Part shown: piece after piece, positions 1 through 6,900 of the stretch | Layout of the letters: every line of letters begins with the position of its first letter | Position numbering within the stretch: position 1 is the stretch's first letter | Origin: JBOHHR01 sp050740975 | Lineage (GTDB): Bacteria; Pseudomonadota; Gammaproteobacteria; JBOHHR01 | Direction of reading: 5' to 3' | DNA: 8,667 nt | NCBI GenBank assembly: GCA_050740975.1 | Contig: JBOIEE010000213.1 | Location: 1 to 8,667, forward strand | Notes under the pieces: model-generated | Told to the model about the DNA's origin: nothing | Database searches by the model: none | Seen by the model: the letters and a program-made list of their open reading frames with translations, nothing else | Position numbers and translations under genes: made by a program

Positions 1-75
1 AAGTCCGGAGGATTGCGAGCGTGCCTTAAGCTGTTGGTACAGGTCATCCTGCAGGTAGATCTGGGTTCGGTGCAT
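1..75 (-). CDS. Ribbon-helix-helix (CopG-like) antitoxin or repressor, N-terminal part only
   Basis: This leftward gene runs off the left edge, so only its first 25 codons are visible. The translation begins MHRTQIYLQDDLYQQL and continues KARSQSSGL. A short N-terminal strand with alternating residues (TQIYL), followed by an amphipathic helix (DDLYQQLKARS), is the pattern of the DNA-binding strand and first helix of ribbon-helix-helix proteins. Such proteins usually serve as antitoxins of type II toxin-antitoxin pairs or as small repressors, binding palindromic operators as dimers. The ATG at 75-73 follows a purine-rich AGGAAA about 7 nt upstream. A perfect palindrome lies over the predicted -10 box, which fits autoregulation. 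The toxin partner, if there is one, would lie outside the window. The family call rests on a short stretch and is moderately sure. Confidence 0.6.
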   Translation of the reverse strand, partial: MHRTQIYLQDDLYQQLKARSQSSGL

Positions 76-91
76 GGTTTTTTCCTGACGA

Positions 92-113
92 TGATGTATG
101 CGATTATACATCA
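92..113 (-). promoter_or_regulatory. Palindromic operator overlapping a leftward -10 box
   Basis: TGATGTAT (92-99) and ATACATCA (106-113) form a perfect 8-bp inverted repeat around a 6-nt spacer. On the minus strand a consensus TATAAT occupies 108-103, inside the right half of the palindrome. It sits about 28 bp upstream of the antitoxin start. No good -35 box is visible; GGGTCA at 131-126 is the hexamer at 17-bp spacing. The arrangement is what autorepression by a ribbon-helix-helix dimer would need. The binding itself is inference. Confidence 0.6.
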
Positions 114-237
114 CGTTGGCTCGGATGACCCCGGCATGCCTCACCGAGTTCCGCTAGGCTAAGGCGCGTGGCCGACATGTACAACGGATTTTTATATCGA
201 GTTCGACCAGTTCGACTTACGCGGCGCGTGAACACCC

Positions 238-375
238 ATGACCACTCACCCTCCTAACGTAACCAAACCTTCCCTGCCCACCGAAGCCAGCGCCTATGCC
301 CCCGAGGACCGCTGCCACCTGAACGGACTGGCGATGGTGGACGGACGGCCCAAGTATGTCACCGAACGACCGTAA
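238..375 (+). pseudogene. Fragment of a TIGR03032-family protein (function unknown)
   Basis: From ATG 238 a 45-codon frame ends at TAA 373-375. Its second half reads APEDRCHLNGLAMVDGRPKY, followed by VTE. This closely matches the conserved HLNGLA...DGRP(K/R)YVT segment that I associate with the TIGR03032 family, proteins of unknown function normally over 300 aa long. Everything before and after that segment is missing. The first roughly 18 codons have no resemblance I can name, so the ATG may not be the old start. The frame overlaps the next fragment, and both homologies meet at about 355-365. That is the signature of a deletion joining two genes. A functional product is unlikely. No gene was recognised in the 124 bases between the operator and this fragment. 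Confidence 0.55.
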
Positions 376-811
376 CGGCTCCTGCCCGCTCGCGGCGTTT
401 CTGCCGCTATTGCGCCTCCCCGACATCGCCTTCTACAGCCTGCAAAAAGGTGAGCGTAGCGAGGACCTTTCGCAACTGCCCGCCAATTGCGCCGTGCACG
501 ACCTCGCTTCCCTGATCGATGACTACGGCGACACGGCCCTGCTCCTCGATTCTTTGGATCTGCTCATCACCGTCGATACGGCGGTGGCGCACCTGGCGGG
601 CGCCTTGGGCAAACCCGTGTGGCTGCTGCTGGCCGAGGTGCCCGACTGGCGCTGGGGCTTGGAAGGCGAGACCACGCCCTGGTATCCCAGCCTGCGGCTT
701 TTTCGCCAGACCCGGAAAGGCGATTGGGCAGGGGTGATGGCACGAGTGGCCAAGGCCCTTTGTCGGCTCCGCTTGCGCTTGGGCCGACCTACCACTACCA
801 CGGACCCGTAG
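356..811 (+). pseudogene. C-terminal fragment of a GT9-like glycosyltransferase (TPR-glycosyltransferase type)
   Basis: The frame gives 151 residues from an ATG that is probably incidental. NDRNGSCPLAAFLPLL (residues 4-19), YSLQKG (27-32), ITVDTAVAHLAGALGKPVW (71-89), PDWRW (96-100) and TPWYPSLRLFRQ (107-118) follow in the order typical of the C-terminal nucleotide-sugar-binding half of family 9-like transferases. These are related to ADP-heptose:LPS heptosyltransferases and are often found behind TPR repeats. The N-terminal half and any TPR region are absent, so the acceptor-binding domain is missing and the enzyme is presumably dead. The reading frame is clean to the stop at 809-811. The last residues (about 140-151) look unlike the family. 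The stop lies in a tandem duplication GACCCGTA x2 at 803-818, so the end may have been altered. Confidence 0.7.
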
Positions 812-865
812 ACCCGTAAGGCGGTTCAAGCGCGGATGCACGGAACCGACACTAGCAGAGCAAGA

Positions 866-896
866 TTGGGCAGAAGCGCGCGAGCGCCGTGCCCAA
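866..896. repeat. Long hairpin with GNRA tetraloop upstream of the metZ promoter
   Basis: TTGGGCA (866-872) pairs perfectly with TGCCCAA (890-896). Inside them GCGC (876-879) pairs with GCGC (884-887) around the tetraloop GCGA, with a small GAA/CG internal loop between the stems. No T-run follows on the plus strand, and on the minus strand only TCTTGCTCT follows. It is therefore not a standard intrinsic terminator. It lies between the dead glycosyltransferase and the metZ promoter and may end upstream transcription or be a small repeat. Confidence 0.55.
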
Positions 897-916
897 CAAA
901 ACGAATCCGCAAGCAA

Positions 917-945
917 TTGACACCGTCTTCCGATTGCTCTACCTT
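917..945 (+). promoter_or_regulatory. Probable sigma70-type promoter of the metZ leader
   Basis: A perfect -35 box TTGACA (917-922) is followed after 17 bp by TACCTT (940-945), which matches TATAAT at three positions. Transcription would start near 952, immediately before the first stem of the SAM-II aptamer at 955. That agreement supports the assignment despite the weak -10 box. Confidence 0.6.
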
Positions 946-954
946 CGCACTCTT

Positions 955-1002
955 AGCGCCGATTTGATTTCAGCTTGCAGGCGCTTAATAAGTATGGCTA
1001 AA
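955..1002 (+). promoter_or_regulatory. SAM-II riboswitch aptamer controlling metZ
   Basis: AGCGCC (955-960) and GGCGCT (980-985) form stem P1. The loop between them begins GATTTGATTT and ends GCTTGCA, as in SAM-II RNAs. The 3' tail TAATAAGTATGGCTAAA (986-1002) matches the SAM-II tail ending in the conserved GCTAAA. A pseudoknot can form between GCTT (973-976) and AAGT (990-993), extended by CA (971-972) with TG (995-996) after one bulged A. SAM-II RNAs bind S-adenosylmethionine as an H-type pseudoknot and sit upstream of methionine genes such as metA, metX and metZ, which fits the gene downstream. The identification is from remembered consensus features, not a covariance search. Confidence 0.85.
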
Positions 1003-1022
1003 GCGAGGGGACCTGCTTTAGC
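997..1022 (+). promoter_or_regulatory. Antiterminator hairpin sharing sequence with aptamer and terminator
   Basis: GCTAAAGC (997-1004) and GCTTTAGC (1015-1022) pair perfectly over 8 bp around a 10-nt loop. The 5' arm contains the conserved GCTAAA tail of the SAM-II pseudoknot. The 3' arm overlaps the 5' strand of the following terminator (1012-1018). The three structures are therefore mutually exclusive in the way expected of a riboswitch expression platform. With SAM bound, this hairpin is blocked. Confidence 0.7.
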
Positions 1023-1044
1023 GATGGCTTGAGCGGGTTTTTTT
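1012..1044 (+). terminator. Intrinsic terminator of the metZ leader (SAM-dependent)
   Basis: CCTGCTT (1012-1018) can pair with GAGCGGG (1031-1037) over 7 bp, using some G-U pairs. Seven T residues follow directly (1038-1044). It lies about 90 nt after the predicted transcription start and 49 nt before the metZ start codon. It would therefore stop transcription before metZ unless the antiterminator captures its 5' strand. Confidence 0.7.
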
Positions 1045-1082
1045 GTGCCCGCCTAAGGTCCCTTGCCGACGAAACCAGGCAT

Positions 1083-1088
1083 AGGAGG
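1083..1088 (+). promoter_or_regulatory. metZ ribosome binding site
   Basis: A full AGGAGG lies 4 nt before ATG 1093. It selects this start over the in-frame ATG at 1063, which would add ten residues and has no comparable site. Confidence 0.85.
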
Positions 1089-1092
1089 CGAA

Positions 1093-2283
1093 ATGGCAGA
1101 GAAATCTTTAACGGATCTAGCCCTTGCGACGCGGGCCGTGCGCGCTGGGCAGGTACGCACTGCAGAGGGCGAACAAAGCGAGCCGATCTTTGCAACTTCG
1201 AGCTTCGTATTCAAAGATGCCGCACAAGCCGCGGCGCGGTTTGCCGGGACAGAGACCGGGAATATCTACTCGCGGTTTACCAATCCCACGGTACGCACCT
1301 TCGAAACCCGCTTGGCGGTACTGGAGGGCGGGGAGCGCTGCATCGCCACCTCCTCGGGCATGAGCGCCATTTTGAGCACCTGCATGGCTCTGCTGCGGCA
1401 GGGCGATCATATCGTGTCTTCCCGCAGCATCTTTGGCACCACGGTGAATCTGTTCAGCAAGATCCTGTCGCGCTTTGGCCTGGAGACGAGCTTCGTGCCC
1501 CTGACCGACTTCTCGGCTTGGGAACGCGCCATCAGCGCGCGCACCCGCCTGTTGTTTTTGGAGACGCCCTCTAATCCACTGACGGAAATCGCCGATATCC
1601 AGAAGCTGTCCGAGCTGGCCCACGACAAGCAGTGCCTGCTGGTGGTGGACAACTGCTTTTGCACCCCTGTGCTACAGACCCCATTCGCCCTGGGCGCCGA
1701 TCTAGTGATTCATTCTGCCACCAAGTATCTGGATGGACAGGGCCGCTGCGTGGGGGGGGCGGTAATCGGCCCGGAGAAGCTGTTGGGCGAAGAGGTATTC
1801 GGGTTTCTGCGCACGGCCGGACCGACCATGAGCCCTTTCAATGCCTGGGTGTTTCTGAAAGGCTTGGAAACCCTGCCACTGCGCATGCCGGCGCACAGCG
1901 AGAACGCCCACCGGCTGGCTGCCTGGCTAAGCCAGCAGCCGAAGATACAGCGGGTGTTTTATCCGGGGCTGGAATCCCACCCGCAACATGCGCTGGCCCG
2001 CAAGCAGCAGACCCATTTCGGCGGAATCGTCTCCTTCGAAGTGCCGGGAGGACGACCCGCAGCCTGGCAACTTATCGATGCCACAGGGCTTTATTCCATC
2101 ACCGCCAACCTGGGTGATACCAAGAGCACGATTACCCACCCGGCCAGTACTACCCACCACCGTCTGAGCGACGAGGAGCGAGCCCAAGCCGGAATAACTG
2201 AGGGATTGATTCGGATCTCTGTGGGGCTTGAGGACGTAGGGGATCTGATCGCGGACTTGGAACGCGCGCTGGCGGCGATTTAG
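1093..2283 (+). CDS. metZ: O-succinylhomoserine sulfhydrylase (MetZ), PLP-dependent
   Basis: The product is a 396-residue member of the Cys/Met metabolism PLP-dependent enzymes, close to the usual length. MetZ joins O-succinylhomoserine with sulfide to make homocysteine in the cytoplasm, the direct sulfhydrylation route to methionine. Visible signatures are YSRFTNPT (59-66), with the phosphate-binding Tyr and Arg of the neighbouring subunit; SSGMSA (87-92); VVDN (184-187), with the Asp that contacts the PLP ring; and SATKYLDGQGR (208-218), in which K211 should be the Schiff-base lysine. The C-terminal part contains ITHPASTTH and ends with GLIRISVGLEDVGDLI, as is typical. The GQGR after the lysine and the close overall likeness favour MetZ over cystathionine gamma-synthase, although substrate use (succinyl- or acetylhomoserine) cannot be read directly. 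The gene is monocistronic here and preceded by a SAM-II riboswitch. No clear terminator follows it. Confidence 0.93.
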   Translation: MAEKSLTDLALATRAVRAGQVRTAEGEQSEPIFATSSFVFKDAAQAAARFAGTETGNIYSRFTNPTVRTFETRLAVLEGGERCIATSSGMSAILSTCMALLRQGDHIVSSRSIFGTTVNLFSKILSRFGLETSFVPLTDFSAWERAISARTRLLFLETPSNPLTEIADIQKLSELAHDKQCLLVVDNCFCTPVLQTPFALGADLVIHSATKYLDGQGRCVGGAVIGPEKLLGEEVFGFLRTAGPTMSPFNAWVFLKGLETLPLRMPAHSENAHRLAAWLSQQPKIQRVFYPGLESHPQHALARKQQTHFGGIVSFEVPGGRPAAWQLIDATGLYSITANLGDTKSTITHPASTTHHRLSDEERAQAGITEGLIRISVGLEDVGDLIADLERALAAI

Positions 2284-2344
2284 GAACCTCTGCAAAAGTT
2301 ACTGCGCGGCCCATCTGCTTTGTCGTGTGCTCGCCCGTCGCTTG

Positions 2345-2408
2345 CCTATCTAGCTGATAGGTACTCCCGGCCTCCTGCCCTACGCCCTTCGGGCCAGCCT
2401 ATCGGCTG
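2345..2408. repeat. Cluster of three small hairpins downstream of metZ
   Basis: Three perfect stem-loops follow one another: CCTATC/GATAGG (2345-2361, 5-nt loop), GCCC-TTC-GGGC (2384-2394, which can form a cUUCGg tetraloop) and CAGCC-TATC-GGCTG (2395-2408). None is followed by a T-run. They lie between metZ and the end of the IS200 remnant. They may be the outer end of that element, a REP-like repeat or a 3' processing structure. The rest of 2284-2423 shows no gene. Confidence 0.45.
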
Positions 2409-2618
2409 TTCCAATTGCAGGACTGAGGAATCCTCATTTACGTGGTCTTTGCTGACGACTCCCGTGATAATCCGGATCTCGAAAATCTCGCATATCTGCC
2501 GCACCAATTCTCGCACCCTGATGGCAACATTGCCCGCCAGCACCTTGTACCGATACTTCGTCACCCAAACAGTACTAATGTTGAAAACCGTATGGCTCCC
2601 ATACCGATAATCCATCAT
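2346..2618 (-). pseudogene. tnpA: Truncated IS200-type transposase TnpA (Y1 HUH)
   Basis: The leftward frame starts at ATG 2618 after a GGGGGAG ribosome site. Residues 1-60 are TnpA-like: YRYGSHTVFNI (4-14), VWVTKYRYKVL (18-28), VRELVRQ (35-41) and GVVSKDHV (53-60). IS200-type TnpA proteins are about 130-150 aa and cut single-stranded DNA with an HUH pair (DHVH) and one tyrosine. Here the second histidine of DHVH is replaced by Asn at the break point. The catalytic tyrosine and everything after it are gone. About two or three residues also appear to be missing between FNI and VWVTKYR compared with the usual sequence. Residues 61-90 are unrelated read-through. The protein cannot be a working transposase. 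Confidence 0.8.
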
Positions 2619-2692
2619 TCACTCCCCCGTAAACTCTACCGGGAGCTATTGTGACTGATGAATCTGTTCGCCTGAAGGCGAAGGTTTAAACC
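2424..2692 (-). mobile_element. Internally deleted IS200/IS605-family element
   Basis: The element is read leftwards. At its presumed left end are a hairpin TTCGCC-TGAA-GGCGAA (2667-2682) and the palindrome GGTTTAAACC (2683-2692). A ribosome site and tnpA start follow. The transposase breaks off after about 60 residues, directly against TGAGGA-A-TCCTCA (2424-2436), which resembles a subterminal end hairpin of this family. The whole copy is only about 270 bp against roughly 700 bp for an intact IS200. It is thus a deletion derivative that could move only with help from another TnpA. The exact ends are not established. Confidence 0.55.
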
Positions 2693-2876
2693 TTTAGACG
2701 GACCCATGAACGCTATGCATTCCTGAGGTCGCCGATATGAAACGCGCCCGTCTGACCCGCATGACGCCGGAGAGCGAGTGTTTCCGACGCGTGGGCCAAC
2801 GCGCATTGGTCCCTTCAGGTCAAGGGCGGCCACTAGGATGTCGAGCTTTAGGAGGGCTAGCACTTGTTTCCATCGC

Positions 2877-3512
2877 TGCGTCAACGATCAGAGCTTTAGC
2901 CTGCATCCCGAGGTGCGGCTCGCCATCAACCAGCGCCACACACTCGAACATTTGTGCCTTAATATCGCCCGCCGCACCATTGCCAACGAACGGCTGACGT
3001 GCCGCACACGTGGTGCTCACCCTGAAGACACCCTATCGAGATGGCACGACGCACATCATCATGTCGCCACTGGAGTTCATGCAACTCCTGGCCGCGCTCG
3101 TCCCCCGTTCAAGGCTCCATCCCACGGCGTGCTCGCGCACCAATGCCAAGCGATGTGCCGAGACCATCCCGAGCGCGCCGGTCAATCCGAATGCCTCTTC
3201 AGCTGAACCCTGTGACGCGCTCCACCACTCGGTGCCAGGCCGCATGAACTGGGCCCGGCTGCTCACAAAACCGCCGGGAGTGGTTTTGAACGGCGAAGGC
3301 CGGCCCAAAGGGTGAAAGCCAGTGAGGGCTTTCGTAAACGGGTATTCCATATCGATATTGAACGGTGTCCCCGCTGCGGCGGAACCTTGAAAGTCATTAC
3401 CGCCATCGAAGATCTCGCCGTGATCGCCAAAATCCTCATCCACCTCAGTTTGCCTGCCCGGGCACCACCCCGGCGACCGCCGCGGCCGTTCGACCGATTC
3501 CAACTGGCGTGA
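2877..3512 (+). pseudogene. Decayed IS91-family (Y2) transposase, C-terminal half
   Basis: Three frames together spell the end of an IS91/IS801-type rolling-circle transposase. Frame one (about 2877-3008) gives FSLHPEVRLAINQRHTLEHL and then IANERL. Frame two (3010-3264) gives TLKTPYRDGTTHIIMSPLEF, LAALVPRSRLH, PSAPVNPN and MNWARLL. Frame three (3336-3512) gives KRVFHIDIERCPRCGGTLKV, AIEDLAVIAKIL and PFDRFQLA, then a stop. The first shift is a small indel near 3009-3012. Near 3118-3150 the HGVLA motif is out of frame between two compensating changes. The last break is a 71-nt insertion. The N-terminal half, with the catalytic HUH and paired tyrosines, is not visible: 2693-2876 contains nothing I recognise. 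The copy is certainly inactive. Confidence 0.85.
3265..3335. mobile_element. 71-nt two-hairpin insertion inside the IS91 remnant
   Basis: The transposase reads ...ARLL up to 3264 and resumes KRVF at 3336, as neighbouring residues normally do in this family. The intervening 71 nt are therefore extra, and their length exactly explains the change of frame. The insert carries AAAACC/GGTTTT (3267-3287 region, 9-nt loop) and GAAAGCC/GGCTTTC (around 3314-3333, 6-nt loop). Its ends, ACAAAACC and, on the other strand, ACGAAAGC, match at 6 of 8 bases. It resembles a tiny MITE or REPIN-like unit. The family is unknown. Confidence 0.55.
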
Positions 3513-3903
3513 TCCCAGAGAGCGGAACCGGATGGGAGGCGATATCGGCCGCTCCCTTCGGCCCTCATTCCCTCAAAGCACAAAAACGCTTCGATATTCG
3601 ATACCTTACTCGGTCGAATGGCCAGACTAGCCCCCGATCCAAGGCCGAGATCTGATAACGGCTCTGAGCCACTACCCGAGATCTCGCGTCATTGACCGCT
3701 GACAGGTTCAGTGCTAGCGTGCTTCTTCACGAAAAAAAGAGCTTTTAAAAATACTATTCCCCGTGAATGTCAAGCGGCAAGGCATCGCTGAGCAGGGAGA
3801 GCTGGCATTGTGACAATAAGCGAACTGCCCCTTTAGTCCTTCCTTTAGTCCTTTGAGTTTGTTGTAGCCGTGCTCAGCTTCTTCGCTCACTAAGAGAAGA
3901 TGA
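3513..3903. other. Gene-free spacer before the STAND gene, with small repeats
   Basis: No coding region is convincing here. The first part presumably includes the outer end of the IS91 remnant, but no terminus could be placed. CCGAGATCT occurs twice (3645-3653 and 3676-3684), flanking the palindrome GGCTC-T-GAGCC (3660-3670). An AT-rich patch at 3731-3757 contains TACTAT (3752-3757), a possible -10 box without a clear -35. The STAND gene lies downstream, so its promoter is probably within 3720-3890. Confidence 0.5.
3830..3853. repeat. Perfect 12-bp tandem repeat upstream of the STAND gene
   Basis: CCTTTAGTCCTT is present twice head to tail (3830-3841 and 3842-3853). It lies about 50 bp before the start codon, in the likely 5' untranslated region. 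It could be a binding site pair or simple slippage. Confidence 0.7.
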
Positions 3904-6900
3904 ATGGCCGTACTTAGGTCCGACATTGAAAGGGCGCTCGACGATCTGATCTCTAATGAAGAGGGGATGAGATTTCAGGGCCTTGCCGTTGTCCTGGCGA
4001 AGCAGCGGTGGTCAGACTTCATCGCGAGCGAGCGGAAGAAAGATCTCGGCGCCGACGCAATCGCGAAGGCGTCGTTTGCTGCCGAAGGTGTAGGAAAGAT
4101 CCTTGCCTGTTCGTTAACCGCAACGCTCGCGAAGATCCGAAGTGACGCGGCGAAGATCAAGAACAACTTCACCGACGTGACAAAGCTGGTATTTGCAACT
4201 CCGGATACCGTTACGAATCAAACGGGTGAAACGTGGGCCGCAGAGATCCAGAGGGATTTTGGCTACGACCTCGCCATCATGCCACGCGAGGATATCATCA
4301 CGTCGCTGATGAATCCGTCCAATGCTTCTCTCTGCCGAACGCACCTCGGCTTACAGGTGGAGATCGAAGAGACGGTTGGGGAGCTCATTGATAGGGTGCG
4401 AGCGGCAGCGGCCGAAGTGACCGCTGCTTGGTCCGCCCGGATAGCAGGTAAGTCCCTATTGGAACTGCGGGCGATCAGACTCGATCAAGATGGCCGTGAC
4501 TCAACGGAGGTTCTTCACCTGAGCGACATTCAGGCCGCGTTAGCCCAGAGCCGCAGGGTGGTGCTCGAAGGCTCTGCTGGGCGTGGCAAGACAACCACCC
4601 TCATCCAGCTTGCAAAGGAACCGACGGGAGTGGCAGGAACAACCTTTCTGATCGACCTGCCAGGCTGGACGAGATCGAGGCTCGGCCTCCTGCAATTCAT
4701 CGCTGGAATGCCGCCGTTCCAATCTTGTTTCATAGATGCTGCAGTACTTGCGCGGGCAAGCAATGCCGAGCATTTCTCATTTCTCTTGAACGGCTGGAAC
4801 GAAATTGCAGAATCCGAATCGTCCCAGGCCGAAAATGCTTTACGGGCGCTAGAGCGCGATTTTCCGGCTGCCGGGATCATCGTCGCGACGCGAACTCATT
4901 ACATTGTTCCTCCCTTGCCAGGAGCCATGCGGGCGAGACTTCTCACTATTACGAGGCGCCAGCGAACAGCGTATCTGAAAGCACGGCTTGGAAACCAAGC
5001 AGATCAACTTCGCCTGAAGCTCGATAGCGACCCGGTGCTAGACGACTTGACCCGGACGCCTTTCATTCTCTCGGAGGTGACTGCGATCTTCGAGGCAGGT
5101 GCAGCAATCCCGACGACCAAAATGGGCGTGCTCAATGCCGTTACGCGTTTGCTCGAACAATCGGACGAGCATCGAAATCACTTTCAGCACCCTCCGCTGG
5201 CTGGGCGCGCAGGTGATTATCTCGGCGAGATAGCAACGCGAATGACGGCACAGGGCGGGGTGACTGCTTCTGAGGAAGACGCTCGCTCCATTGTGACTTC
5301 GGTCGCAACGAGACTGCGTGATGCCGGACAAATAGCGGCCTTGCCGGAGCCTGCGGCGGTGCTGAACACGCTTTGTGCACATCATGTTCTGGAAAGGCAG
5401 GAATACCCGGCGGTCGCCTTCCGGTTCGAGCATCAGCAGTTTCAGGAGTTCTACGCCGCCCTCGGGACGGCGCGACAGCTTTGGGAGGTCCTGGAAGAGG
5501 GGTCTGCAGAGGAAAGCCGCCAGTTCACGAAGACCTATGTGAATGAACCTGCCTGGGCGGAGCCGCTTCGGATGATTGCCGACGACATTGGGGGTCGCAC
5601 CGTGGGACCGTCGGCAGCAGCGGAACCCGTCCAAGCCGGCAAACTCCTCATTGAGATGGCGTTAAACGTAGATCCCATCTTTGCCGCGGAGCTCGCGCGC
5701 CTCTGCGGGGCATCGGTTTGGAGAGAGGTCCGCATCGCGGTGACTGAGCGACTGCGCTCGTGGTACGCAGTCCCTGATGCGCGCCATCGCCAGTGCGCTT
5801 TAGCGGGAATGTTGGCGAGCGGTTCAGAAGAGTTTAAGGACGTTGTTGTTTCGCTTCTTTCCGGTAACGATCAGCAGAACAGACTTGGGACGTATCGTAC
5901 GTGGAGCGAGTTCCATGTGTCGAGTCTGGGCCCAAACTGGCGGGAGATCGTAAGTAGCTGGAAGGAGGAGGCTCGGGTTGAGTTCGTCTCCGAGCTTCTA
6001 CACAACCGGAACGTTCCGGAGATTGCGTCCTTCGCCGTCACTGACCACAGCCTAAAGGTGAAGGAGGCGGCCATTGAAGGACTGAGTTGGGTCGGTGCAG
6101 AGGAGGATGTCGTCCAGTTTTTAGAGACACTCGACGCCGGGGCTTTCGAGATCGTTGTGCAGACGCTCCCGGCAGAGTTCATTCCCGCCTCGACTCGGGA
6201 CCGAGTGGTGGCCGCACTTCAGAAGGCTTACGCGGACTCCACCGATGCGCTGGCACGACTCCGGATCTTGCTGAAGATTGCGGAGCTGGGAGAGACCGAT
6301 ATCTCGGAACAACTCAAGGGCGAGTTAAGCAAACTTACCGGCAAGATGGAGGACCATGAGCGTTTTGTCATACGTCCAGCGCTTGACATTGTACGGAGGA
6401 AAGATCCGCGGTGGGCAAGCCATTGGGTCGCACAACGTGTGGCTGATGGCTCGTTGTGGCACGAGAACTGGCACAAGCTCATCACAAGCGTTCCTGAACA
6501 GCTGAAGGATAGTTTGCTGCGACGAATGGAAAGTGAGGATTTCAAGCACACTCACTTTGGTGGGATTATCGCAGTGCTTTCTGCCGGTTCGGATGTCGCT
6601 CTGGCAGAGAGAATATTCTCGAAGCTCTGTGGACTCCGACGAATAATTACCGGTGCTCCGGAAGAGAGGCACGAATTCCAGCGGGCCATCGAGAGGCAAC
6701 TGGAAGCTTTGTTCCGGGCATTACCGGCGAACCTTGCTGTCGCTGGATTGTCGAGCTGCTTTTCGCGCGCTGTTGACGGGATTGAACTAGACGTCATCAC
6801 CCGTGTATTCAGCACAGTTGGCCGCAGCGGTCCCGAACTCCGGAATGACCTCAAGTGCGAGCTGCGGGAAAGCCTCCGGGCGTATCTCAAAAACGGCGTA

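Noticed and set aside
160..222. Short plus-strand frame ending DFYIEFDQFDLRGA
   Set aside because: It follows a stop, has no start codon and is too short to assign. It may be a remnant, but this cannot be supported.
407..916. Long leftward open frame opposite the glycosyltransferase fragment
   Set aside because: It is a high-GC shadow of the plus-strand coding sequence, with no family resemblance or ribosome site.
1063..1092. Earlier in-frame ATG for metZ
   Set aside because: It has no ribosome site, whereas ATG 1093 has AGGAGG at ideal spacing and gives a normal N-terminus.
1029..1623. Overlapping frames on both strands across metZ
   Set aside because: MetZ is an unambiguous full-length enzyme here. 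The alternatives have biased, unrecognisable composition.
2284..2300. GAACCTCTGCAAAAG after metZ, similar to IS terminal repeats
   Set aside because: No matching inverted copy was found in the window, so no element can be drawn.
2636..2884. 82-codon leftward frame between the IS200 and IS91 remnants
   Set aside because: It reads through the IS200 end hairpin and palindrome, matches nothing I know and has no clear ribosome site.
3900..3915. ATG at 3900 overlapping the STAND start
   Set aside because: It encodes only five codons before a stop. The ATG at 3904 opens the long frame.
3714..3926. 70-codon leftward frame before the STAND gene
   Set aside because: It translates the 12-bp tandem repeat and the STAND start region in reverse and shows no family features.
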